This document shows, one piece after another, positions 9,562 through 17,149 of a DNA stretch of 64,000 nt. The notes below the pieces were generated by a model. The model searched no databases and had not been told where the DNA came from. It was given only the letters and a program-made list of their open reading frames with translations. Every line of letters starts with the position of its first letter. The stretch's first letter is position 1. The stretch comes from Arthrobacter sp. PM3 (GTDB taxonomy: Bacteria > Actinomycetota > Actinomycetes > Actinomycetales > Micrococcaceae), in the NCBI RefSeq assembly GCF_003352915.1, contig NZ_CP022314.1:3000931-3064930 (forward strand). Reading direction: 5' to 3'. The translations under genes and the position numbers were made by a program.

Positions 9562-9690
9562 GGAGCCCAGCCTACCGCCGGGGCCGGCCGAACCGGACGG
9601 GTTCCGCGGGGCGCCGTTTGGCGCAGCATCGGGACCGCTGAGCGACGCAGCCGGCTCGGATTCTGGTACGTAACGCACATCACGGTGCAC

Positions 9691-9706
9691 AGTGATTGCA
9701 ATCACA
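9691..9706. promoter_or_regulatory. CRP/GlxR-like palindrome upstream of the DUF485-actP operon
   Basis: AGTGATTGCAATCACA matches the CRP/GlxR consensus TGTGA-N6-TCACA at nine of ten fixed positions, and its core GTGATTGCAATCAC is a perfect palindrome. It lies 85 nt before the DUF485 start and 130 nt before the divergent kinase start, so it could serve either promoter. Confidence 0.55.
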
Positions 9707-9790
9707 TTGACGTGGTGGTTTAAGTGCGGATTGTCCCGCGCAGACCGCGGCAGCCGGTGTGGACTCGCCAGTCTCAATGAGGAGGAACCG

Positions 9791-10171
9791 ATGGGTCACG
9801 ACGCCCAAGAAACGGACGCAGCAGCGGCCGTGGACTTCACGGAAGTCCAAGCGACGAAGCAGTTCAGGGAACTGCGCAAACGTCACCGCAGCTTCGTCTT
9901 CCCGATGTCCATTGCCTTCCTGCTGTGGTACTTCGCCTATGTCCTGCTGGCCGCATATGCGGTGGACTTCATGTCGACCAAGGTCTGGGGCAACATCAAC
10001 ATCGGCCTGATCCTGGGCCTGCTGCAGTTCGTCTCCACGTTCGCGATCACGGGCTGGTACGTCAGCTACTCGAACCGCAGGCTTGACCCCATCGCTGCCG
10101 AGATCCGCCACGGCATCGAGGGCCACGAATTCGACAAGCACGGCAATTCGGTCGGAGGGACCACCAAATGA
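9791..10171 (+). CDS. DUF485 family membrane protein
   Basis: This 126-residue protein starts at ATG 9791 with GGAGGA upstream. It has a soluble N-terminus (TEVQATKQFRELRKRHRSFV), then two membrane helices (SIAFLLWYFAYVLLAAYA and IGLILGLLQFVSTFAITGWYV), the DUF485 layout of YjcH. DUF485 genes nearly always precede actP-type acetate symporters; here the stop overlaps the actP ATG by 4 nt, so the two are probably co-translated. Its exact role with ActP is not known. Confidence 0.93.
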   Translation: MGHDAQETDAAAAVDFTEVQATKQFRELRKRHRSFVFPMSIAFLLWYFAYVLLAAYAVDFMSTKVWGNINIGLILGLLQFVSTFAITGWYVSYSNRRLDPIAAEIRHGIEGHEFDKHGNSVGGTTK

Positions 10172-11784
10172 CACTCATGGTTCCCGCGGTCAACGTCGCC
10201 GCCCTCAAGGACACCACCCTGCTGAACATGGGCATCTTCGCGCTGTTCGTGGCGGTCACCATGGTGATCGTCTTCCGTGCCAGCCGCAACAACAAGACGG
10301 CGGCAGACTACTACGCCGCCGGACGGTCCTTCACGGGCTCGCAAAACGGAACGGCCATCGCCGGCGACTACCTCTCCGCCGCGTCGTTCCTGGGCATCAC
10401 CGGCGCGATCGCCATCAACGGCTACGACGGCTTCATGTACTCCATTGGCTTCCTTGTGGCGTGGCTTGTCGCCCTGCTGCTGGTGGCCGAACTGCTCCGC
10501 AACACGGGCAAGTTCACCATGGCCGACGTCCTGTCCTTCCGGCTCCGGCAGCGCCCGGTGCGCATCGCGGCGGCCGTTTCCACGCTCGCCGTCTGCTTCT
10601 TCTACCTGTTGGCCCAGATGGCCGGTGCCGGCAGTCTCATTTCGTTGCTCCTGGGCATCAGCGACTGGGGCGGGCAGGCCCTGGTGATCATCGTCGTCGG
10701 CGCGCTGATGATCATGTACGTCCTGATCGGCGGCATGAAGGGCACCACCTGGGTGCAGATCATCAAGGCCATGCTGCTGATCGCCGGCGCTGCCGTCATG
10801 ACCTTCTGGGTCCTCGCGCTCTACGGCTTCAACCTCTCCGACCTGCTGGGCGGCGCGGTGGAAACGTCCAAGAACCCGAACATCCTGAACCCCGGCCTGC
10901 AGTACGGCAAGACTGAGACCTCCAAACTGGACTTCCTCTCCCTTGGCCTCGCCCTTGTGCTCGGCACCGCAGCCCTGCCGCACGTGCTCATGCGCTTCTA
11001 CACGGTTCCCACCGCCAAGGAAGCCCGCAAGTCCGTCGTCTGGTCCATCTGGCTGATCGGCATCTTCTACCTGTTCACCCTGGTCCTGGGCTACGGCGCC
11101 GCGGCCCTGGTGGGTGCCGACACCATCAAGGCTGCACCGGGCGGGGTCAACTCGGCCGCGCCGCTGCTCGCCTTCCACCTTGGCGGGCCGCTGCTGCTGG
11201 GCTTCATCTCGGCGGTGGCCTTCGCAACAATCCTGGCCGTCGTCGCGGGCCTCACCATTACGGCGGCGGCATCCTTCGCCCACGACATCTACGCCAGTGT
11301 GATCGCCAAAGGCAAGGCTGACGCCAGCACCGAGGTCAAGGTGGCCCGCCGCACCGTCGTAGTGATCGGCCTGCTCGCGATCGCCGGCGGCATCTTCGCC
11401 AACGGCCAGAACGTCGCGTTCCTCGTCGCACTCGCCTTCGCCGTCGCGGCCTCGGCCAACCTTCCGACCATCCTCTACTCGCTGTTCTGGCGCCGCTTCA
11501 CCACCCGGGGAGCCCTGTGGAGCATGTACGGCGGGCTGTCCGCGGCCATCCTCCTGATCGCGCTCTCCCCGGTAGTGTCCGGGGCCAAGACATCGATGAT
11601 CCCCGGCGCCAACTTCGCCGTGTTCCCGCTGAGCAACCCGGGCATCGTCTCCATCCCGCTCGCGTTCTTCCTCGGCTGGCTGGGAACGGTCCTGGATAAG
11701 CGGAAGGAAGATCCCGCCAAGCAGGCCGAGATGGAAGTCCGTTCCCTGACCGGTGTCGGTGCCGAAAAGGCCACCAGCCACTAA
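10168..11784 (+). CDS. actP: Cation/acetate symporter
   Basis: This 538-residue SSS-family transporter has about 13 hydrophobic helices. Diagnostic blocks: DYYAAGRSFTGSQNG, GDYLSAASFLGITG, HVLMRFYTVPTAKEARKS and ITAAASFAHDIYASVI, all typical of the acetate (and propionate/glycolate) ActP group. It takes up acetate with a cation. It is coupled to the DUF485 gene and lies divergent from a LytS/LytTR system. A perfect 48-bp palindrome follows the stop. Confidence 0.93.
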   Translation: MTLMVPAVNVAALKDTTLLNMGIFALFVAVTMVIVFRASRNNKTAADYYAAGRSFTGSQNGTAIAGDYLSAASFLGITGAIAINGYDGFMYSIGFLVAWLVALLLVAELLRNTGKFTMADVLSFRLRQRPVRIAAAVSTLAVCFFYLLAQMAGAGSLISLLLGISDWGGQALVIIVVGALMIMYVLIGGMKGTTWVQIIKAMLLIAGAAVMTFWVLALYGFNLSDLLGGAVETSKNPNILNPGLQYGKTETSKLDFLSLGLALVLGTAALPHVLMRFYTVPTAKEARKSVVWSIWLIGIFYLFTLVLGYGAAALVGADTIKAAPGGVNSAAPLLAFHLGGPLLLGFISAVAFATILAVVAGLTITAAASFAHDIYASVIAKGKADASTEVKVARRTVVVIGLLAIAGGIFANGQNVAFLVALAFAVAASANLPTILYSLFWRRFTTRGALWSMYGGLSAAILLIALSPVVSGAKTSMIPGANFAVFPLSNPGIVSIPLAFFLGWLGTVLDKRKEDPAKQAEMEVRSLTGVGAEKATSH

Positions 11785-11808
11785 ACGCCGCGAACCGCGC
11801 GCCGCGCG

Positions 11809-11856
11809 AACAGAAGGGGAGCCCCCGTGCAGCTGCACGGGGGCTCCCCTTCTGTT
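11809..11856. terminator. Perfect 48-bp palindrome, bidirectional terminator
   Basis: Two perfectly complementary 24-nt arms (AACAGAAGGGGAGCCCCCGT... and its complement) with no spacer. It lies between convergent actP and the gene at 11888. The A/T-containing ends give TTCTGTT on the plus strand, so it can end transcription from both sides. Confidence 0.8.
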
Positions 11857-11887
11857 GATGGGGCGCGGGTCAATGCTGCGGCGCGGG

Positions 11888-12517
11888 TCAACGCTGCGGC
11901 CGCAGCCGGATGTTCACCATCTTCAGCTCGTCGCGGCCCTCGAACCGGTACACCAGCTCCACCCGCTTGGTGTCGCAGTCGATGAAGCCGGCGACGTCGG
12001 CGGCGTTGGTGCCGTTATTAGAGCTGACTTTGAGGGTCGAGTAGTTCGGTTTACAGCTGACGTCCAATTCGAGGCTTTGCACGCCTGCGGCGAACTCCTC
12101 CCGCGAGATCCGCTGCATGAGGGCAGGATCCAGGTACTTGTCATAGGCATTGTTGACGTCCCCGGCGATGATCAGCTCGGTGAAGTCGTCCGCGATGCCC
12201 CGGGCCTGGTTGGTGGCTCCGCCCACCACATTGAACAGGATGACGGCGCCGGCGGCCACCAGCAGGAGGACGCCGCCGACGATTCCCAGGACAATCCACA
12301 AGGCCTTGTGGCTCTTCTTCGGCGGCGGCATGGCCGGACCGCCGTAGTACGGGGTGCCCCCCGGCGGCCCGTAGGTGGGCGGCGGTGCGTAGGCGGGCGG
12401 TCCGGACGGGGCCGCATAATACGGAACGGGCGGTTGCCCGGGCGCCGGATGGCCGGCTGCAGGTTCATGGCCGGGCTGCGGCGGGAGCGGGCGGTGCGGT
12501 TCCTCGGGACTGCTCAC
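11888..12517 (-). CDS. Proline-rich single-pass membrane protein (DUF4878-like)
   Basis: This 209-residue protein starts at GTG 12517. A cytosolic Pro/Gly/Tyr-rich region (about residues 1-68) precedes KKSHK and one membrane helix (ALWIVLGIVGGVLLLVAAGAVILF), then an extracytoplasmic domain with two Cys (SCKPNY and IDCDTK) that could form a disulfide. The layout matches DUF4878/LumP-like proteins of actinobacteria. No function is known. It is a single gene between two other units. Confidence 0.75.
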   Translation of the reverse strand: MSSPEEPHRPLPPQPGHEPAAGHPAPGQPPVPYYAAPSGPPAYAPPPTYGPPGGTPYYGGPAMPPPKKSHKALWIVLGIVGGVLLLVAAGAVILFNVVGGATNQARGIADDFTELIIAGDVNNAYDKYLDPALMQRISREEFAAGVQSLELDVSCKPNYSTLKVSSNNGTNAADVAGFIDCDTKRVELVYRFEGRDELKMVNIRLRPQR

Positions 12518-12679
12518 GGTTCAAGCCTTTCCGGCAGTCCCGACAGCCACTGCCTGTTGTGCGGGGCCGCGTACGCTGACCCAAAGACTCAGGGGACTCA
12601 ATGGACACAGCCTAGCGCTGCGTCCGTCATCGGCACAGGCCATCCGGCCCTGCACCTTGGACACCGGATGTCAGGCCGC

Positions 12680-13153
12680 TCAGGCGTCGGCGGATCCGCG
12701 CTCCAGCAGCGGCTGGATCCGGAACGGAATCAGTTCGCCCATGGCCAGGGCAGTGTCGGTCCGGTCCACGCCGTCGCACGCCAGGATCTTGCCGTTGATC
12801 CGGAACAGGTCCTCGGCGTCGAGCGCCACTACCCGCAGGAGCAGGTCCGCCGAGCCCGTCAGGCCGTAGCCCTCCAGGATTTCGGGAATGCCGGCGAGCT
12901 CAACGGCCAGGGTGCCCAGTTTCTGCTGCTGGACATGAACCGAGATGAACGCCATGAGCGGGTACCCCAGGGACACCGGGTTGATGCGCCGCTCGAAGGA
13001 GAGGAACACGTGCTTCTTCTCCAGCTGCGCCATCCTGGCCTGCACGGTGTTGCGGGACAGGCCCAGCTTCTGGGCGAGGGCCACGACGGTCCGCCGCGGA
13101 TCCCGTGCCATGGCCGAAAGCAGGCGGGTGTCGGTGCCATCCAAGGGTTGCAT
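12680..13153 (-). CDS. Lrp/AsnC family transcriptional regulator
   Basis: This 157-residue protein starts at ATG 13153. It has an N-terminal AsnC-type helix-turn-helix (TDTRLLSAMARDPR...LAQKLGLSRNTVQARM) and a C-terminal RAM ligand-binding domain. Regulators of this group sense amino acids. It is divergent from bkdABC and so probably controls branched-chain keto-acid degradation, as Bkd-type Lrp regulators do in other bacteria. Two similar 15-bp boxes lie in the intergenic region, one over its own start. Confidence 0.93.
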   Translation of the reverse strand: MQPLDGTDTRLLSAMARDPRRTVVALAQKLGLSRNTVQARMAQLEKKHVFLSFERRINPVSLGYPLMAFISVHVQQQKLGTLAVELAGIPEILEGYGLTGSADLLLRVVALDAEDLFRINGKILACDGVDRTDTALAMGELIPFRIQPLLERGSADA

Positions 13154-13162
13154 AATGCGCAA
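13148..13162. promoter_or_regulatory. Candidate Lrp box 1 (over the lrp start)
   Basis: TTGCATAATGCGCAA has inverted ends (TTGC/GCAA) and covers the lrp start codon; the lrp -10 candidate TAATCT (minus strand, 13162-13167) is adjacent. Binding here would repress the regulator itself. Confidence 0.5.
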
Positions 13163-13190
13163 GATTAGCACGGTCCGGGAGACCCAAACA

Positions 13191-13205
13191 GTGCATAATG
13201 CTCAA
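13191..13205. promoter_or_regulatory. Candidate Lrp box 2
   Basis: GTGCATAATGCTCAA matches box 1 at 13 of 15 positions and starts 43 bp from it (about four helical turns), a spacing suited to an Lrp octamer or wrapped DNA. Confidence 0.5.
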
Positions 13206-13237
13206 TATATTTACGGGTGGTTGTACCCGATGAACAT

Positions 13238-13253
13238 TGTGAGTAGGGTCACA
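13238..13253. promoter_or_regulatory. Perfect CRP/GlxR consensus site upstream of bkdABC
   Basis: TGTGA-GTAGGG-TCACA matches all ten fixed bases of the CRP/GlxR consensus, and the symmetry extends one base each side. It lies 96 nt before the bkdA start, suggesting cAMP-linked control of branched-chain keto-acid oxidation. Confidence 0.6.
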
Positions 13254-13348
13254 ATTATCCGGGGCAACGGCGCCCGGGCGGCTGGCGCGCCGCGGGATCA
13301 CGAGTCCGGCGAGCTCCGGTCAGACGACGTCAGAAGGTGCGGACAACA

Positions 13349-14527
13349 GTGTTTACCGACGACGCGGGCAAGGGCGGCATTTCCGCCGGGGGCCCCGGAA
13401 ACAGCGACGATTCAACGAGGCGGACGGGCGGGGATCTCCTCCAGCTCATCACTCCCGAGGGCGAGCGCATCAGCCATCCGGAGTTCGACTCCTGGCTCCA
13501 GGACGTCAGTGACGAGCAGCTCGGCTCGCTCTATGAGGACATGGTGGTCATCCGCCGGATCGACGCCGAGGCCACCGCGCTCCAGCGGCAGGGCGAACTG
13601 GCGCTTTGGCCGCCGCTGCTCGGGCAGGAAGCGTCCCAGATCGGCTCGGCCCGGGCACTGCGCGAGGACGACTTCGTCTTCCCCAGCTACCGGGACAACG
13701 GCGTCGCCTACTGCCGGGGAGTGAAGGTTGAGGACCTCGTCCGTGCCTGGCGGGGCAGCGCCTCCGCCGGCTGGGACCCCTTCACCGTCAACGTTGCGAC
13801 GCAGCAGATCATCATCGGCTCCCAGAGCCTGCACGCCACCGGCTATGCCATGGGCATCCAGAACGACGGCGCCGACTGCGTCGCCGTCGCCTACTTCGGC
13901 GACGGCGCCACGAGCGAAGGCGACGTCAACGAGGCCATGGTCTTCGCCGCGAGTTTCCAGGCGCCGGTCGTCTTTTTCTGCCAGAACAACCACTGGGCCA
14001 TCTCGGAGCCGGTCCGGCTGCAGTCCCACATCCAGCTCGCGGACCGCGCCTCCGGCTTCGGCATCCCCAGCATGCGCGTGGACGGCAACGACGTCCTCGC
14101 CGTCATGGCAGCCACCCGCATCGCCCTGGACCGCGCCCGGCACGGCGGCGGCCCCACCTTCATCGAGGCCGTGACCTACCGGATGGGCCCGCACACGACG
14201 GCGGACGACCCCACCCGCTACCGCGATGCCAACGAGCTCGAAGACTGGGCCGCCAAGGACCCGATCGCCCGGCTGAAGTCGCTGCTGGACCGCAAGGGCC
14301 TGCTGACCGCCGAACTCGAGGCCGCCGTCGCCGCGAAGGCTGACGCCGTGGCCGCGGAACTGCGCGCCGGCACCATCAACATGCCCGATCCCGCACCGCT
14401 GGACATCTTCAAGCACGTGTACAGCACGCCCAACTCCTGGCTGGACCGCCAGCAGGACCACTACTCCCGCTACCTGGCCTCCTTCGGTGATCCCGCAGAA
14501 GCCGCTACTGAAGAAGGTGCTCGCTGA
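13349..14527 (+). CDS. bkdA: Branched-chain 2-oxoacid dehydrogenase E1 alpha subunit
   Basis: This 392-residue thiamine-diphosphate enzyme subunit decarboxylates branched-chain 2-oxoacids from Val, Leu and Ile. The TPP motif runs from GDGATSEGD (about residue 184) to QNNHW. RMGPHTTADDPTRYR is the usual phosphorylation-loop region of BCKDH/PDH E1 alpha. Starts: GTG 13349 gives MFTDDAGKGG with AGAAGG upstream; GTG 13337 would add four residues. It is the first gene of the bkdABC operon with 4-nt or 1-nt overlaps. No lipoamide dehydrogenase gene is in the cluster. Confidence 0.92.
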   Translation: MFTDDAGKGGISAGGPGNSDDSTRRTGGDLLQLITPEGERISHPEFDSWLQDVSDEQLGSLYEDMVVIRRIDAEATALQRQGELALWPPLLGQEASQIGSARALREDDFVFPSYRDNGVAYCRGVKVEDLVRAWRGSASAGWDPFTVNVATQQIIIGSQSLHATGYAMGIQNDGADCVAVAYFGDGATSEGDVNEAMVFAASFQAPVVFFCQNNHWAISEPVRLQSHIQLADRASGFGIPSMRVDGNDVLAVMAATRIALDRARHGGGPTFIEAVTYRMGPHTTADDPTRYRDANELEDWAAKDPIARLKSLLDRKGLLTAELEAAVAAKADAVAAELRAGTINMPDPAPLDIFKHVYSTPNSWLDRQQDHYSRYLASFGDPAEAATEEGAR

Positions 14528-15537
14528 TGACGCAGATGACCTTTGCCCGGGCGATCAATTCGGGCCTGCGCAAGTCCCTCGAAAACGATCCCAAAGTCAT
14601 CCTGATGGGGGAGGACATCGGTGCCCTCGGCGGCGTTTTCCGCGTCACCGACGGCCTGCAGAAAGACTTCGGCAAGCACCGGGTCGTGGACACGCCGCTC
14701 GCCGAATCCGGAATCATCGGCACCGCCGTCGGCCTGGCCTACCGCGGCTACCGGCCGGTGGTGGAGATCCAGTTTGACGGGTTCATCTACCCTGCGTTCG
14801 ACCAGATCGTCAGCCAGGTCGCCAAGATGCACTACCGCACCCAGGGCGCCGTCAAAATGCCCATCACCATCCGCGTCCCGTTCGGCGGCGGCATCGGCTC
14901 CCCGGAACACCACTCCGAATCGCCCGAGGCCTACTTCACCCACACCTCCGGGCTGCGCGTCATCAGCGTTTCCAACCCGCAGGACGCCTACACGATGATC
15001 CAGCAGGCCATTGCCTCCGATGATCCCGTGCTGTACTTCGAGCCCAAGCGCCGCTACCACGACAAAGGCGAGGTGGACGAGTCCGTCGACCCCGGCAGCG
15101 CCCTGTCCATGGAAAAAGCCCGCGTGGTCGCCGAAGGCAAGGACGTCACCCTGGTGGCGTACGGCCCGCTGGTCAAAACCGCCCGCGACGCCGCCCTGGC
15201 CGCCGCCGACGAAGGCGTCTCGGTCGAGGTCATCGACCTCCGCTCGCTCGCGCCCCTGGATTTCTCCACCCTGGAAGCCTCGGTCCGCAAGACCGGCCGG
15301 CTGGTCATCACGCACGAGGCCGCCCAGTCCGGCGGGCTCGGCGCGGAAGTCGCCGCCAGCATCACCGAACGCTGCTTCTACCACCTTGAGGCCGCCCCCG
15401 TCCGGGTGACCGGCTTCGACGTTCCGTACCCGTACTCCAAGCTGGAAATGCACCACCTGCCGGGCCTCGACAGGATTCTCGACGGCGTCGACCGCGCCCT
15501 GGGCCGCCCCAACTCCCTCAGCGGGCTGGAAGGATGA
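14527..15537 (+). CDS. bkdB: Branched-chain 2-oxoacid dehydrogenase E1 beta subunit
   Basis: This 336-residue transketolase-type beta subunit forms the E1 heterotetramer with the product of the preceding gene. Blocks: MGEDIGALGGVFRVTDGL, DTPLAESGIIGTAVGLA, GGGIGSPEHHSES and DLRSLAPLD. Its ATG overlaps the bkdA stop by one base and its own stop overlaps the bkdC start by 4 nt. Confidence 0.95.
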   Translation: MTQMTFARAINSGLRKSLENDPKVILMGEDIGALGGVFRVTDGLQKDFGKHRVVDTPLAESGIIGTAVGLAYRGYRPVVEIQFDGFIYPAFDQIVSQVAKMHYRTQGAVKMPITIRVPFGGGIGSPEHHSESPEAYFTHTSGLRVISVSNPQDAYTMIQQAIASDDPVLYFEPKRRYHDKGEVDESVDPGSALSMEKARVVAEGKDVTLVAYGPLVKTARDAALAAADEGVSVEVIDLRSLAPLDFSTLEASVRKTGRLVITHEAAQSGGLGAEVAASITERCFYHLEAAPVRVTGFDVPYPYSKLEMHHLPGLDRILDGVDRALGRPNSLSGLEG

Positions 15538-16928
15538 CCGCCACCATGATCAAAGAGTTCAGGCTCCCGGACCTCGGCGAGGGACTGACGGAATCGGAAA
15601 TCGTCGCCTGGAAAGTCGCGGTCGGGGACACCGTCTCGCTCAACCAGATCATCGCCGAAGTGGAGACGGCCAAGGCCGTCGTCGAGCTCCCCTCGCCGTT
15701 CGCCGGCGTCGTCGCTGCCCTGCACGAGCAGCCCGGCACCGTGGTGGAGGTCGGGAAACCGATCGTCTCCTTCGAGATTGAGGGCGACGACGGCGCCGGT
15801 ACGGACGCAGCCGCCCCCGCCAAGCGCGAACCGAACCTGGTCGGCTACGGCGCCGTCCTGGAAGGTTCCGGCCGGCCCGCCCGCCGGGCCCGCACCTTCG
15901 CCGCGGCCCCGGTTTCTGTATCGGCCGCAGCGCCGGTGGCTGAACCGGTGGAAGCCCCCGTCATCGCACCGGCACCAGCGGCCCGGCCGGTCGAAGCGGC
16001 GCCCGCCGGCACCGCACTGGCGGAGCGTCCACGGTCCACGCCGCCGGTGCGCAAGCTGGCCAAGGACCTCGGCGTCGACCTCGAGTCGGTTACCGGCACG
16101 GGCGAGCACGGGCTCATCACCCGCGAGGACGTCCGGAACTTTGTCGGCGGCGGAAGCCTGCCCGTCCCGGGCGAGGCCGGGGAGGCGGCTGGAACGCAGG
16201 AGCGGCCCGCAGGACCTGCCCGCGGCGACCGGGAGACCCGCACCCCAATCAAGGGCGTGCGGAAGTTCACGGCGGCCGCCATGGTCGCCAGCGCCTTCAC
16301 CGCACCGCACGTCACGGAGTTCCTGACCCTCGACGTCACGCCCACGATGGAACTGCTGGCCCGGCTCAAGGCCGGCCGGGCCTTTGCCGGGTACAAGCTC
16401 ACGCCGCTGACCCTCGTCGCCAAGGCCGTGCTGATCGCCCTGCGCAACCACCCGACGCTCAACGCGCGCTGGGATGAGGCCAACCAGGAGATCGTCCAGT
16501 TCAACTATGTGAACCTGGGCATCGCGGCCGCCACCCCGCGCGGGCTGACGGTGCCGAACATCAAGGACGCGGACGGCATGTCCCTGATGGACCTCTCCAC
16601 CGCCCTGACGGAACTGACCGAAACGGCCCGGGCCGGCAGGACCAGCCCCGAGGCCCTCTCCGGCGGGACCATCTCCATCACGAACATCGGCGTCTTCGGC
16701 ATCGATGCCGGCACCCCCATCCTGAACCCGGGCGAAGCCGCCATCCTGGCCCTGGGGGCTGTGCGGAAGATGCCGTGGGAGTACCAGGACGAGGTCGCCC
16801 TGCGCCAGGTCATGACCCTCAGCCTGTCCTTCGACCACCGCCTGGTGGACGGCGAGCAGGGCTCCAGGTTCCTCCAGGACCTCGGCGCCATGCTGGCCGA
16901 CCCGGGCATGGTCCTGGCCATGGTCTGA
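15534..16928 (+). CDS. bkdC: Dihydrolipoamide acyltransferase E2 of the branched-chain complex
   Basis: This 464-residue core subunit has one lipoyl domain (lipoylated K47 in EVETAKAVVEL), an Ala/Pro linker, a peripheral-subunit-binding domain (about 170-203, VRKLAKDLGVDLESVTGTG), a second linker and the catalytic domain ending with FDHRLVDG (H435, D439). It transfers the acyl group to CoA, giving isovaleryl-, isobutyryl- or 2-methylbutyryl-CoA for the genes downstream. A strong terminator follows at 16940. Confidence 0.94.
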   Translation: MTATMIKEFRLPDLGEGLTESEIVAWKVAVGDTVSLNQIIAEVETAKAVVELPSPFAGVVAALHEQPGTVVEVGKPIVSFEIEGDDGAGTDAAAPAKREPNLVGYGAVLEGSGRPARRARTFAAAPVSVSAAAPVAEPVEAPVIAPAPAARPVEAAPAGTALAERPRSTPPVRKLAKDLGVDLESVTGTGEHGLITREDVRNFVGGGSLPVPGEAGEAAGTQERPAGPARGDRETRTPIKGVRKFTAAAMVASAFTAPHVTEFLTLDVTPTMELLARLKAGRAFAGYKLTPLTLVAKAVLIALRNHPTLNARWDEANQEIVQFNYVNLGIAAATPRGLTVPNIKDADGMSLMDLSTALTELTETARAGRTSPEALSGGTISITNIGVFGIDAGTPILNPGEAAILALGAVRKMPWEYQDEVALRQVMTLSLSFDHRLVDGEQGSRFLQDLGAMLADPGMVLAMV

Positions 16929-16939
16929 CACCCCGCCTC

Positions 16940-16980
16940 AAAGCTGCCGGCCGCCACCTCGGGCGGCCGGCAGCTTTGTT
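16940..16980 (+). terminator. Terminator after bkdABC
   Basis: A 16-bp perfect stem (AAAGCTGCCGGCCGCC and its complement) with a 6-nt loop, ending CTTTGTT. The flanking A and T runs let it work in both directions, towards the convergent TetR gene as well. Confidence 0.8.
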
Positions 16981-17007
16981 GTGTGAGGGCTATGGGGGCC
17001 GGCCCGC

Positions 17008-17092
17008 TTCCGTCCGGGGGCACTTTGCGGGGGATTCCGACGTCGAAAGCTCCATTTACCGGCGTGTCCCGCGCCAAAGCCGCCCCGGACGG
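17008..17092. repeat. Dispersed intergenic repeat, copy A
   Basis: This block of about 85 bp has imperfect inverted ends: GTCCGGGGGCACTTTG at 17012 and CAAAGCCGCCCCGGAC at 17075-17090 (13 of 16 pair). A second copy with the same ends and the same spacing, within 1 bp, lies at 49081-49164. It contains no gene and sits between bkdC and the TetR gene. Confidence 0.6.
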
Positions 17093-17149
17093 CGCGGTAC
17101 GGGGTGCGGAGTGACTGGGACGGCGGGGGACTCGGCCCCGGCCGAAGGG

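Noticed and set aside
9562..9777. N-terminal extension of the LytS kinase
   Set aside because: It would cover the divergent promoter region and the CRP-like palindrome; the membrane helix that normally begins the protein starts right after ATG 9561.
11753..13168. 471-codon plus-strand frame over the membrane-protein and lrp genes
   Set aside because: It begins within actP in another frame and is antisense to two supported genes.
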